Positions 1 through 6,681 of a stretch of DNA of 26,114 nt are shown piece by piece. The position numbers were made by a program, and so were the translations under genes. Position 1 is the first letter of the stretch. The number at the start of each line of letters is the position of its first letter. The stretch comes from Gemmatimonadota bacterium (GTDB lineage Bacteria > Gemmatimonadota > Gemmatimonadetes > Gemmatimonadales > GWC2-71-9), in NCBI GenBank assembly GCA_003220855.1, contig QHTP01000026.1:1-26114 (forward strand), in the 5' to 3' direction. The notes beneath the pieces were generated by a model that saw only the letters and a list, made by a program, of their open reading frames with translations, searched no databases and was not told the DNA's origin.

Positions 1-165
1 GATCGGCGCCGAGTCCGACCCCACAGTGTAGCCGCGGAACCCGTCCGCCGCCGCGACCGGGAGGGGCCCGCTCGGTGCCGACGCCGACGTGCGCTGCGAG
101 CCGTACCACAGGACCCCCCCACCGATCACCGCCACGCCCACCAGCAACAGGTAGAACACCTTCAT
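1..165 (-). CDS. DsbA-like thioredoxin-fold protein, N-terminal part only
   Basis: Only the first 55 codons are present; the gene runs off the left edge of the window. The start is ATG at 165, and it overlaps the stop of the upstream gene as ATGA. Residues 2-20 form a hydrophobic signal anchor (KVFYLLLVGVAVIGGGVLW). A short linker rich in Ser, Ala and Pro follows. The visible end reads GFRGYTVGSDSAPI, which resembles the lead-in to DsbA-family periplasmic thioredoxin domains, where a 'SPDAPV-EFSD' stretch precedes the CxxC site. The CxxC motif itself lies outside the window, so the thiol-disulfide oxidoreductase function is inferred. It is probably co-transcribed with the small acidic protein upstream. 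Confidence 0.6.
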   Translation of the reverse strand, partial: MKVFYLLLVGVAVIGGGVLWYGSQRTSASAPSGPLPVAAADGFRGYTVGSDSAPI

Positions 166-476
166 TCGCCCGGAACCCTCCACGGTTCGTCGTCCTCGTC
201 CTCGTCGAATCCCGCCCGCGCCTCGCGCGCCTGCCGCTCCGCTTCGTCCACGATGCGGCGGCTTTCGGCGACCTCGGGTGTATCGTAGGTCAACCGCACT
301 TCATAGTGAAACAGTTCGCTGCGCGTGTTCCCCAGCAGCTTCTGCAGCTCCGGGACACGCTCCAGCAGCTGCCCGGACCGGTCCAATGCCTGAATGCGTT
401 CGGCGAGGGCGCGCAGCATCGCGAGCAGGCGCTCGGCTCGGTCCGGTCCGTACACTTGCTCGGAGTCATCGCTCAT
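162..476 (-). CDS. small acidic helical protein, function unknown
   Basis: The product is about 104 residues starting MSDDSEQVYG. I chose ATG at 476 because GGAAGG lies 7 bases upstream; ATG at 497 (also with a purine-rich GGGGAG) is the alternative. The protein has no signal peptide or membrane segment. It is predicted mostly helical, with runs such as RAERLLAMLRALAERIQAL and many Arg/Glu pairs, and it ends in an acidic tail (FDEDEDDEPW). I do not recognise a family. Its stop overlaps the start of the downstream thioredoxin-like gene by 4 bases, so the two are translationally coupled. A TATAAT box on the same strand at 541-546 probably drives both. Confidence 0.65.
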   Translation of the reverse strand: MSDDSEQVYGPDRAERLLAMLRALAERIQALDRSGQLLERVPELQKLLGNTRSELFHYEVRLTYDTPEVAESRRIVDEAERQAREARAGFDEDEDDEPWRVPGE

Positions 477-540
477 GTGCCCGCCTTCCGGTGACATGCC
501 GGCTCCCCGCGTCCCGCCCCGCACGGCCTTCCCGTCCATG

Positions 541-546
541 ATTATA
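541..546 (-). promoter_or_regulatory. -10 box for the two-gene minus-strand unit
   Basis: A perfect TATAAT on the minus strand, preceded by TATGG, lies 65 bases before the ATG at 476. The predicted transcription start near 534 gives a leader of roughly 40-60 bases containing the purine-rich ribosome sites. No good -35 hexamer is visible 16-18 bases upstream. It lies in the 217-base gap 477-693, which also holds a TATTAC at 594-599 that may serve the plus-strand gene at 694. Confidence 0.5.
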
Positions 547-693
547 CCATACACACAGCCCGCACGTCCGCCCTTTGCGCCGTCTCACGCGCTCTATTAC
601 ATTGCGGCGCCGATTGATCGGCAGCTGTAGCGGCCCAGCCGTCCTCGCGCCCCCCCCAGTTCCCGGTCCTGACCGAGAGGAGCACCCATCAGC

Positions 694-963
694 ATGGCGA
701 AGAAACGTGCGGAACCGCGCAGAATGTCCACCCCCACCCCCTTCGAGCAGGCACGCGACGAGCTGTTCTCCCACATCCTCCGATGCGGAGTCCTGGAAGC
801 CAGCGCGGAACACCAGAAGGAGTGGTTCGACGACACCATGCTGTACCTCGCCGACCGCTACGAGGGCCTGGACGAGCCGCAGCTCACCGAGCTGCGCGTT
901 CTAGGGGAGCGCTACTGCCGCCCCGTCGTGGCGCGCAGTGCGACCGTGGGCGCGAGCGTCTGA
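694..963 (+). CDS. small hypothetical protein (89 aa)
   Basis: An 89-residue protein starting MAKKRAEPRR, with GAGAGGAG about 11 bases upstream; a second possible start is the Met at residue 11 (base 724). It has a basic N-terminus and then an amphipathic helical body (FEQARDELFSHILRCGVLEA, EWFDDTMLYLADRYEGL). There is no signal peptide or known motif, and the two cysteines are not in a CxxC pair. It is a single-gene unit, convergent with the barrel gene that ends at 976. Third codon positions are G/C-rich as in its neighbours, so it looks like a true gene. Function unknown. Confidence 0.65.
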   Translation: MAKKRAEPRRMSTPTPFEQARDELFSHILRCGVLEASAEHQKEWFDDTMLYLADRYEGLDEPQLTELRVLGERYCRPVVARSATVGASV

Positions 964-975
964 GGCCGCACCTCG

Positions 976-1422
976 CTACCACCAGGGCGGAAACCGGCGG
1001 AAGCGTCGACCCAGCGACAGCCGCACACCACCACCCAACCCTAGCTCCGCGTACCACCCCTGGCGGCGCCCCGGCGCTGCCTCCACCCCCAGCAGCGCCG
1101 TGAGATAGCCGGCGCCGCGCGCTCCCTCCGCCCCGACGAAGGCCAGTCCCAACCCGCCGTAGGGCCCGAGGCCGACGCGCTCACCCGGCCGCAGCAGCAG
1201 CTGTGCGTCGGCTGCGACCCGGACGCCGAGTGCGCCCTCGTAATCCCCGCCTGCCAGCGTGAGCGCGAAGCGCCCCTGCGCTCCGGGGCGGCGCGCGACG
1301 ACGAGCTCCGGACCCCAGAAGGACCGGTGCGCCATCACCAGCATCGCACCGACCCCCGCTTCGGTCGCCGTGAGCGTTTGCGCGCGCGCCGGCGTCGCGG
1401 CGAGGGCCGCGCGGGCGGTCAG
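976..1422 (-). CDS. small outer-membrane beta-barrel-like protein
   Basis: The open frame encodes alternating Gly/Ala/aromatic strands typical of small outer-membrane barrels (GPELVVARRPG, GLGPYGGLGLAFVGAEG, WYAELGLGGGVRLSLG) and ends in aromatic residues (PPWW). The first ATG in frame is at 1344, but the frame upstream encodes a convincing signal peptide (LAGAAVLTARAALAATPARAQ) with an A-R-A|Q cleavage site. No ATG, GTG or TTG precedes that peptide closely, so I give the in-frame CTG at 1422 as a provisional start. Either an unusual start codon or a small sequence error is possible. It follows the OsmC-like gene directly and is the last gene of the operon starting at 2931. Confidence 0.55.
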   Translation of the reverse strand: MTARAALAATPARAQTLTATEAGVGAMLVMAHRSFWGPELVVARRPGAQGRFALTLAGGDYEGALGVRVAADAQLLLRPGERVGLGPYGGLGLAFVGAEGARGAGYLTALLGVEAAPGRRQGWYAELGLGGGVRLSLGRRFRRFPPWW

Positions 1423-1444
1423 GACCGCGGCGCCCGCGAGCGTT

Positions 1445-1855
1445 CTAGCGAAGCGCGACGTCGTAGCTGATGCGGATGTCGGGGGCGAGCGAGGCGACCA
1501 CGGAGCAGTACTTCTCGAGGGAGAGATCGACGGCGCGGCGTGTCTTCCCCTCGTCCGCCCCGTCCCCCGTGATGGTGAACACGAAGTGCAGCGCCGTGTA
1601 GCGGCGCGGCTGCTCCGTCCGGCGCGTGCCGCGCACCAGCACCTCGAGCCCGCGCAGCACCACCCGTTGTTTCTGGAGGATCAGCACCACGTCCGACGCG
1701 GTGCAGCTGGCGGCGGCAACCAGCAGCAGCTCGACCGGTGATGCAGCGACGGTGCTGTTGCCGTCGACCACGATCGGGGGGCGGCCGGGCGCCGCTGCGT
1801 CGAACTCCAGGGCCTCGCGCCAGCGCAGCGTGACCTCCGCGACGTTCGCCGCCAC
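1445..1855 (-). CDS. OsmC/Ohr-family protein (YhfA-like)
   Basis: 136 residues, the usual size for OsmC-family hydroperoxide-resistance or stress proteins. The two conserved cysteines are visible: Cys51 in VAAASCTASDVV and Cys117 in EKYCSVVASL. In the family these thiols reduce organic peroxides. The SPVELLLVAAASC stretch is the classic central-helix signature. The sequence looks closer to the general OsmC/YhfA group than to Ohr, so the substrate is uncertain. The start is GTG at 1855, one base after the stop of the upstream barrel gene, which implies translational coupling. Cytosolic; no signal peptide. Confidence 0.88.
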   Translation of the reverse strand: MAANVAEVTLRWREALEFDAAAPGRPPIVVDGNSTVAASPVELLLVAAASCTASDVVLILQKQRVVLRGLEVLVRGTRRTEQPRRYTALHFVFTITGDGADEGKTRRAVDLSLEKYCSVVASLAPDIRISYDVALR

Positions 1856-1856
1856 G

Positions 1857-2405
1857 TCAGTTGCCCCGCCGCGTCGTCAATCCCGCGTACAACCGGTTGT
1901 GGCGGAACCCATCCATGCCGTGGTACTCGAGCAGCCAGTTGAAGGTGGAGCGATAGTGCAGCTCGACGCCCACGACGACGTTGAGCCACACGTCCGGACA
2001 ATCGGGGTCGGCGCCGCAGCGATCGTGTCCCACCAGGCTGAAGCCGCCGCCCACGTACGGCGTGGCCGACTGTCCTTCGCCGGTGAGCCGGTAGAGCCCT
2101 TCCAGGCTCCCGACGTAGCTGTTCACGCCATTGAACACGCCGATCTCGCCCGACGGACGGAGCCGGAAGCGACTCGTGAGGAGATTGCCGGCGTCGAGCG
2201 TGACGCCGAACACCAGCTGCGTGTTCCCGGAGAGGTCCATCCCGGCCCGCACCCCGAACCCGAGCAGTCCCAGCCGGGTGCCGTCGCCGGCCGAGCGCAC
2301 CGGCGGTGGATGAAACTCCTGCGCCGCGAGCGCGACGCTACCCGCCACCTCTCTCACCCCGAGCCCCATCCCCACGAGCAGCACCGTCGGCCACACGCTC
2401 CGCAT
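1857..2405 (-). CDS. secreted outer-membrane beta-barrel-like protein
   Basis: About 182 residues. The start is ATG at 2405 (an in-frame GTG at 2408 directly precedes it), with AGGGGGG just upstream. A signal peptide covers roughly residues 1-28 (ending VALAAQ). The mature part has alternating hydrophobic strands and glycines typical of OmpA-like or OmpW-like barrels (LGLLGFGVRAGMDL, LVFGVTLDAGNLL, TPYVGGGFSLVG, WLNVVVGVELHY). One Cys pair (RCGADPDCPD) probably forms a disulfide in a loop. It lies between the phosphatidyltransferase (13-base gap) and the OsmC gene (1-base gap). The specific function is unknown. Confidence 0.7.
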   Translation of the reverse strand: MRSVWPTVLLVGMGLGVREVAGSVALAAQEFHPPPVRSAGDGTRLGLLGFGVRAGMDLSGNTQLVFGVTLDAGNLLTSRFRLRPSGEIGVFNGVNSYVGSLEGLYRLTGEGQSATPYVGGGFSLVGHDRCGADPDCPDVWLNVVVGVELHYRSTFNWLLEYHGMDGFRHNRLYAGLTTRRGN

Positions 2406-2418
2406 CACGTCCCCCCTG

Positions 2419-2931
2419 TCAGCGCTGTGCGTTCACCCGGGCCGCTGCCCGGCCGTAGTCCCAGATCGCATACAGGCCCACCGCCGTCGTCGCCCACGCG
2501 ATCGAGCGCACGTGAGGGGAGCCGACGATGCATGCGACCAGCGTCAATAGCTGCAGCACCGTGACCGCCTTGCCGCCGGCGCGCGCGGGCAGCGTCATCG
2601 GATGGCGCAGCAGCCACGCTCCGACGTACCCCAGCGCGGCCACGATGTCCCGAGCCAGCACGCCCGCGATCTCGAGGGGATGGAGCAGGCCGGCCCGGGC
2701 GACGGTGACGAAGGCGACGGCCATGAAGACCTTGTCGGCGGTGGGATCGAGCACGGCGCCGGCGCGCGACGCGCCGAGCCGGCGCGCCAGCATGCCGTCG
2801 AAGAAGTCGGACGCGGCGGCCGCGGCCACGAGCCCCAGCTGCGCGGCCGGCCGGTGGACGAACGGAAACGCGGCGGCCAGCGGGAGGCGCAGCGCGGTCA
2901 GCAGATCCGCCCACGTCACCCATGGTTTCAC
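2419..2931 (-). CDS. CDP-alcohol phosphatidyltransferase (PgsA-like)
   Basis: Integral membrane enzyme of phospholipid synthesis that moves a phosphatidyl group from CDP-diacylglycerol to an alcohol, most likely glycerol-3-phosphate. The family motif is present as DFFDGMLARRLGASRAGAVLD and continues PTAD, so all the metal- and CDP-binding Asp residues are there. The spacer between AR and G is 7 rather than the canonical 8 residues. I chose GTG at 2931 (VKPWVTWADLLTALRL) because GGAGGGAGGGG lies immediately upstream and this is the normal N-terminus of the family. The length of 170 aa fits. It is the first gene of a four-gene minus-strand operon, divergent from the cyclic-nucleotide-binding gene with only 36 bases between starts. 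Confidence 0.85.
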   Translation of the reverse strand: MKPWVTWADLLTALRLPLAAAFPFVHRPAAQLGLVAAAAASDFFDGMLARRLGASRAGAVLDPTADKVFMAVAFVTVARAGLLHPLEIAGVLARDIVAALGYVGAWLLRHPMTLPARAGGKAVTVLQLLTLVACIVGSPHVRSIAWATTAVGLYAIWDYGRAAARVNAQR

Positions 2932-2960
2932 TTGCCCCTCCCTCCGGCGCCCCATAGCTT
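2932..2960 (+). promoter_or_regulatory. promoter of the cyclic-nucleotide-binding gene
   Basis: TTGCCC (2932-2937), a 17-base spacer and TAGCTT (2955-2960) lie directly before the GTG at 2968, leaving only 7 bases between the -10 box and the start codon. That predicts a transcript starting at or next to the start codon. The same TTGCCC with a 17-base spacer recurs at 17995-18023. The -35 box abuts the start codon of the divergent phosphatidyltransferase gene. Confidence 0.55.
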
Positions 2961-2967
2961 CGTCCGC

Positions 2968-3426
2968 GTGAACCTGAGTCTGCTGAAGCAGGCGGCGATC
3001 TTCCAAGAGCTGGACGACGGCGAGCTCGCCCGCGTGGCGGAAGTGTGTCGCGAGCAGAAGTTCGCCGTCGGCCAACACGTCTTCAAGGAAGGCGAGCCCG
3101 GCAACCGCCTGTTCATTATTTCCGAGGGAGATGTGCGCATCTCCCGGACCATCCCCGGCTCGGGAGAAGAGGCCCTCGCCGTCCTCAAGCCCGGGGCCTG
3201 CTTCGGCGAAATGGCCATCTTCGACCGCTCGGAGCGCTCCACCGACGCCATCGCCAACACCACCTGCACCCTCATCACCATCGCGCGCTCCGACTTCGAG
3301 CTGCTGCTCGATTTCAACCGCGACATCGCGTACAAGGTGCTCTGGTCGGTGGTCCGGCTGCTGTGCGCCCGGTTGCGGGTGACGAACGATAATCTCCGCT
3401 CGTTTCTCGCGATGTCGATGTTCTAG
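2968..3426 (+). CDS. single-domain cyclic-nucleotide-binding protein (CAP_ED)
   Basis: 152 residues from GTG at 2968 (VNLSLLKQAAIFQELDDGEL). The whole length is one cNMP-binding domain: the entry helices, a beta-roll with GQHVFKEGEPGNRLFIISEG, and the phosphate-binding cassette FGEMAIFDRSERSTDA. This cassette has the Glu that contacts the ribose and an Arg in about the expected place for the phosphate. A C-terminal helix follows, but there is no helix-turn-helix or other output domain, so it is not a Crp/Fnr regulator. Such stand-alone domains usually act by binding partners. Ligand and partner are unknown. It is monocistronic and followed by an inverted repeat at 3446-3476. Confidence 0.85.
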   Translation: MNLSLLKQAAIFQELDDGELARVAEVCREQKFAVGQHVFKEGEPGNRLFIISEGDVRISRTIPGSGEEALAVLKPGACFGEMAIFDRSERSTDAIANTTCTLITIARSDFELLLDFNRDIAYKVLWSVVRLLCARLRVTNDNLRSFLAMSMF

Positions 3427-3445
3427 TGCGGGGGAGCAATCCCCG

Positions 3446-3476
3446 GCGAGCGGGGTTCCATAACGCGACCGCTCGC
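3446..3476 (+). terminator. possible hairpin terminator after the cNMP-binding gene
   Basis: GCGAGCGG (3446-3453) and CCGCTCGC (3469-3476) pair perfectly around a 15-base loop, 20 bases after the stop at 3426. There is no T-run, so this is at best a weak or Rho-assisted stop. Confidence 0.35.
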
Positions 3477-3502
3477 CCTGGCCACTCCCGGCCGAGCCCT
3501 CT

Positions 3503-3508
3503 TACACT
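3503..3508 (+). promoter_or_regulatory. -10 box for the Ig-like lipoprotein operon
   Basis: TACACT ends 8 bases before the ATG at 3517, and there is no ribosome-binding site between them. TGGCCA at 3479-3484 is a possible -35 with an 18-base spacer. The geometry suggests a leaderless or nearly leaderless transcript. Confidence 0.45.
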
Positions 3509-3516
3509 TAGGCGCC

Positions 3517-4665
3517 ATGAGACGATGCTTGTTCGCTGTCACCATCGCTGCGGCCGCCGCGTGCTTCGACGTGTCGAGCCCCCTGCCGCCGGCCCTGATC
3601 CTGAGCCCGGTCCTCGACTCGCTGTTCGTGGGGGACACGCTCGCGCCGCGCGCCTTTGCCTACTACAACACCGATGGCCAACGCGCCAACCCGGGTCCAC
3701 TCACCTGGACCATCGGTCCGAACTCGGTAGCGACGATCAATCCCACGACCGGGGTCATCCACGGGGTCGGCAAGGGCGTCGCGACCGTCACCGCCACAGG
3801 CGGCCAGGCGACCGGGATCGCGCTCGTCGCCGTCTCACGGCCGCTCGACCTCACGCTGCTCCTGGACACGATCGTGCTGATGCAGCAGGACACGTTCACC
3901 ATTCCGGTCGCGGTCCAGAAGAAGGACGTGGCGGCAACGGACACCGTATGGTTCGACCCCTCGTCGAGCTCCGGGGTGACGATCAACACGTCGACGGGGC
4001 TCGTGACCGCCGTGACTTCGGGCGGCGCCGTGCGCTACGTCGCCCACGTGACCAGCGGGGGCGCGGACACGGTCTCGGACACGGGCGCCGTCGTCGTCCT
4101 CGGCCTGGCCGATACAACCGCCGCAGGCTACTCCTTCCAAACGGTGTTCGGCACGGCGATCCGCCACGAAGGAGGCCCGGCCGTCGCCGTCAGCGTCCCC
4201 AGGCTCAACGGCAAACTGGGCTTCCTGCTGCTCACCCGAGCCCTCTCCCCCGACAACAGCCTGCTCGACTCGACGATAGTCATCCTGCCGGATTCGGTGA
4301 TCGGCGGCAACGTCACGTTCGACGTCGACTCCATCGGCCCGGCGGAGGCCTCCAGCTCCCGGGCCGGGCGGCTCGATCCCGTCTGCAACCCGCCGCGGCC
4401 GTGGGCGTTCTGGCGCAGCGCCCACAACGTCGCGCCGCTCTATTTTATCGTCGCCTATTCCCACGGCACACCTGCCGACTCGGTGGCGGGCAGTATCACG
4501 ATCACCCAATTCGCCCAAGCGGCGGCTGGCGGCGCCATCATCAGTGGCCGCTATCGATTCATCACGCAGCGAACGGACCTATACACCGACCCGCTCGGGG
4601 TGGAAACCATGCGGGGAACGTTCGTCGTGCCGCTGCTCACCCGTCAGGGCTTCTGCCAGGGGTGA
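3517..4665 (+). CDS. lipoprotein with bacterial Ig-like (BIG2) domains
   Basis: 382 residues. The N-terminus is a short lipoprotein signal (MRRCLFAVTIAAAAAC) with Cys16 as the probable lipidated residue. Residues about 62-95 (LTWTIGPNSVATINPTTGVI) fit a BIG2-type Ig-like domain. A second similar repeat lies near 142-180 (VWFDPSSSSGVTINTSTGLV). The C-terminal half (200-382) is beta-rich and not recognised; it contains single cysteines near 290 and 380. It is probably anchored at the cell surface or in the periplasm. The stop TGA overlaps the GTG of the SpeD-like gene, so this gene leads a three-gene plus-strand operon. Confidence 0.75.
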   Translation: MRRCLFAVTIAAAAACFDVSSPLPPALILSPVLDSLFVGDTLAPRAFAYYNTDGQRANPGPLTWTIGPNSVATINPTTGVIHGVGKGVATVTATGGQATGIALVAVSRPLDLTLLLDTIVLMQQDTFTIPVAVQKKDVAATDTVWFDPSSSSGVTINTSTGLVTAVTSGGAVRYVAHVTSGGADTVSDTGAVVVLGLADTTAAGYSFQTVFGTAIRHEGGPAVAVSVPRLNGKLGFLLLTRALSPDNSLLDSTIVILPDSVIGGNVTFDVDSIGPAEASSSRAGRLDPVCNPPRPWAFWRSAHNVAPLYFIVAYSHGTPADSVAGSITITQFAQAAAGGAIISGRYRFITQRTDLYTDPLGVETMRGTFVVPLLTRQGFCQG

Positions 4666-5027
4666 CGTTCGACCACGTCTTCGCGGACCTTGGCGGCGTT
4701 CCGGCGAATCGCCTCACCGATGCCCAAGGCATTGCCGGGCTGCTGCTCGCCGCCGCCAACGCGGCCGGCTTGAACCCCGCCGGCCCGCCGGTCGTGGCGC
4801 TCGGGCCGCAGGGCCTGTCGGCCGCGCTGGTGTGCAACGGCGGGCACGTCGCGCTGCACGGCGTGCCCGACGCGGGGCTGTGCTTCGCCGACGTCGCGGG
4901 CATCGGGGGCGCGCGGCCGCAACGCGGTCTCGACGTGATCATCAAGCGGTTCGGCGCGCGCGCAGTGCGCGTCGATTCCCGCCGGCGCGGGCCGGTGACC
5001 AACGCCATCCTTCCGGAGAGCCCATGA
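4662..5027 (+). CDS. SpeD-like (AdoMet decarboxylase fold) protein lacking the pyruvoyl serine
   Basis: 121 residues, the size of prokaryotic class 1b S-adenosylmethionine decarboxylase proenzymes. The start is GTG at 4662, overlapping the upstream TGA. The fold signature is recognisable: HVFADLGGVPANRL at the N-terminus, GPQGLSAALV, then GGHVALHGVPDAGLCFADV where active enzymes read ESHxSIHTWPEYGYAAxD, and a C-terminal FGARAVRVDSRRRG. The serine that self-cleaves to the pyruvoyl cofactor is Gly61, the Glu before it is Gly60, the catalytic Cys of the TCG motif is Ile81, and the Trp of HTWPE is Val68. Only Ser53 and His66 remain. By family rules it cannot self-process, so I infer a non-enzymatic, possibly ligand-binding protein. 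It is coupled to DoxX downstream. Confidence 0.7.
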   Translation: MTFDHVFADLGGVPANRLTDAQGIAGLLLAAANAAGLNPAGPPVVALGPQGLSAALVCNGGHVALHGVPDAGLCFADVAGIGGARPQRGLDVIIKRFGARAVRVDSRRRGPVTNAILPESP

Positions 5028-5413
5028 ACCAACTCACGCCGTACGCCGCGTTTTTCATGCGCCTCGCCGTCGGCGGCGTTTTCCTGCAGCACGGCCTGAC
5101 GAAGTTTCACAACGGCATCCCCGCCGTGGCGGGGTTTCTGCACGGAATCGGATTCCCGTTCGCCTCCATCTGGGCGGTGATCCTGATCGCGGTCGAAACG
5201 CTGGGCGCGGTGTGCGTGCTGCTCGGGATCTTCACCCGGGCCTGGTCGATCCTCATGGCGATCGAGATGCTGGTCGCCATCTTCGCCGTCAAGGTGCCGC
5301 ACGGCGGCAACATCGAGCTCGAGGGACTGCTGCTCGCGGGCGCGATCACGCTGGTGGCGTTGGGAGACGGGCCGCTGTCGATCGCGGTGAAGCTAAAGCA
5401 CAGCAGCAGCTAG
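5024..5413 (+). CDS. DoxX-family membrane protein
   Basis: 129 residues with four predicted membrane helices (about 6-26, 46-66, 70-90 and 98-118). The first helix carries the family pattern RLAVGGVFLQHGLTKF, and the VPHGGNIELEGLLLAGAITLVALG end is typical of the DoxX/SURF4-like group. Members are small inner-membrane proteins linked to quinone or thiosulfate redox or to oxidative-stress complexes; the exact role here is not known. The ATG at 5024 overlaps the stop of the SpeD-like gene as ATGA, so translation is coupled. It is the last gene of the operon, followed by an inverted repeat. Confidence 0.9.
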   Translation: MNQLTPYAAFFMRLAVGGVFLQHGLTKFHNGIPAVAGFLHGIGFPFASIWAVILIAVETLGAVCVLLGIFTRAWSILMAIEMLVAIFAVKVPHGGNIELEGLLLAGAITLVALGDGPLSIAVKLKHSSS

Positions 5414-5431
5414 CTCCGGACGGCGGGCGGC

Positions 5432-5481
5432 GCCGGGCTCCCAAAGCGACTGCGTCTTTTTTGTCGCGGAGGGAGCCCGGC
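5432..5481. terminator. long inverted repeat between convergent genes
   Basis: GCCGGGCTCCC (5432-5442) and GGGAGCCCGGC (5471-5481) form a perfect 11-bp stem. Inside it a second 5-bp stem pairs GCGAC (5446-5450) with GTCGC (5463-5467). A run of six T lies in the loop (about 5457-5462) rather than after the stem. It sits between the convergent doxX and TPR genes, so a bidirectional, Rho-assisted stop is the simplest reading. Confidence 0.5.
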
Positions 5482-5490
5482 GTCGCTCGC

Positions 5491-6609
5491 TCAGTGCACG
5501 ATTCTCAGCAGCCCCGCGTCCGCGCTCCCGCGGATGAAGCTCTCCGGATCCGTCGCGGGAATGGCGACGCCGGTCTCCTTGCGCCCGCGGTGCGCGGCGG
5601 CCGCCATGTACTGCTCCAGCGAGCCGCGCGCCCACTCCGCGGCGTCGTCCTTCATCTGGCGCACGATCTCCTCCCACGTGCCGACGTAGGTCGCGCCGCC
5701 GAGCGTGCTGACCCGGTGGACGTCGCCCGGCCCCGACCGCGCCTTCATGCCCTGCAGCTCCGTGAGGAGCGTCCCGAAGAGCTCGAGCTGACGTGGGTCG
5801 CGTAGCTGGCCGTCGGGCCCCATCGCCTCGATCTCCGCGAGCAGCAGATCCTCCGGAGCGGCGTCTCCCGCGAGCTCGTCGAGGCGATGATGCCAGGGCA
5901 CGAGCTCCGGGTCGTCGTCGGGAAGGCGGTACACGCTCTTCTTCAGCTCGATCAGTCGCCAGATGGCGAGCCCGTCGAAGTGGTCCCCCGGCTGCGTGCG
6001 CTCGAGGTGAAACAGCGCCGCCTCGTACTCCCCCCGGTCGTACAGCAAGTTCGCGAGATAGATGCGCGCTTCGGCGTGCCCCGTGTCCAGCTCCAGGGCC
6101 CGGCGGAGCCAGTAGAGCGCCCCTCCCTCGTCCGTGAGGCGGTGCGCCGCGTACCCCACGCACGCCGCCGCCTCGGCCGAATCGGGATGGCCCGTGATGG
6201 CGACCTCGAAGAAGCGCCGCGCCTGGTCCAGGGCGGCCTCCCGGAACAGCGCGCGGCCGACCTGCAGCATGAGGTCGTGGTCGTCCCGGAAGCCCAGCGC
6301 GAGGATACGGTCGAAACAGGCGACGGCGCCGCCCCGCTCGCCGAACTTGAGGAGCACTTCGCCCAGCCCCGCCAACGCGTCCTCGTGCTCGGGGTCGAGG
6401 CCCACGGCTTCCTCGAACGCGCGGCGCGCCCAGAGATACTCCTCCCGGGCGAGCCGGGCGTAGCCCATGCCGACGTGCAGCTCGACGGCGTGGGGGTAGA
6501 GCCCCAGCCCTTCTCGCAGGGTCTCGATGGCGTGGTCGTATTGTCCGTCGTTGTACAGCTGATGCGCGCGTTCGTCGTAGTCGTCGGAGCTCAAGAACGG
6601 TTCCGACAT
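5491..6609 (-). CDS. TPR-repeat protein
   Basis: 372 residues starting MSEPFLSSDDYD at ATG 6609, with GGGAGG 8 bases upstream. At least five tetratricopeptide repeats run from about residue 12 to 210 (AHQLYNDGQYDHAIETLREG, then repeats around AFEEAVGLDP, ACFDRILALG and WLRRALELD). A less repetitive C-terminal region of about 120 residues contains TYVGTWEEIVRQMKDDAAEW and GVAIPATDPESFIRGSADAG. No signal peptide or membrane segment is present, so it is probably a cytosolic scaffold for protein interactions. Partners are unknown. It is divergent from argJ. Confidence 0.82.
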   Translation of the reverse strand: MSEPFLSSDDYDERAHQLYNDGQYDHAIETLREGLGLYPHAVELHVGMGYARLAREEYLWARRAFEEAVGLDPEHEDALAGLGEVLLKFGERGGAVACFDRILALGFRDDHDLMLQVGRALFREAALDQARRFFEVAITGHPDSAEAAACVGYAAHRLTDEGGALYWLRRALELDTGHAEARIYLANLLYDRGEYEAALFHLERTQPGDHFDGLAIWRLIELKKSVYRLPDDDPELVPWHHRLDELAGDAAPEDLLLAEIEAMGPDGQLRDPRQLELFGTLLTELQGMKARSGPGDVHRVSTLGGATYVGTWEEIVRQMKDDAAEWARGSLEQYMAAAAHRGRKETGVAIPATDPESFIRGSADAGLLRIVH

Positions 6610-6637
6610 CGAACGGGCCTCCCGGGAAGGTTGTGCT

Positions 6638-6666
6638 ATGATATGACGGCCCGGGCGGTTACACAA
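6638..6666 (-). promoter_or_regulatory. promoter of the TPR gene
   Basis: On the minus strand, TTGTGT (6661-6666), a 17-base spacer and TATCAT (6638-6643) lie upstream of the ATG at 6609. The predicted leader is about 20 bases and contains the GGGAGG ribosome site. The -35 region is shared with or adjacent to that of the divergent argJ promoter. Confidence 0.5.
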
Positions 6667-6681
6667 GCGACGGGCGCGGAC

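Noticed and set aside
498..554. Upstream ATG starts for the small acidic protein (bases 539 and 554)
   Set aside because: They lie at or upstream of the TATAAT box at 541-546 and have no ribosome-binding site; the starts at 476 or 497 fit better.
2932..3078. Longer N-terminus for the phosphatidyltransferase (ATG at 2955 or 3078)
   Set aside because: It would overlap the divergent cyclic-nucleotide-binding gene and adds sequence with no family match; GTG at 2931 has a strong ribosome site.
3426..4661. Frame continuous with the SpeD-like gene, reading upstream through the lipoprotein gene
   Set aside because: This part is out of frame with the Ig-like lipoprotein and is Arg/His-rich noise; only the segment from the GTG at 4662 resembles a protein family.
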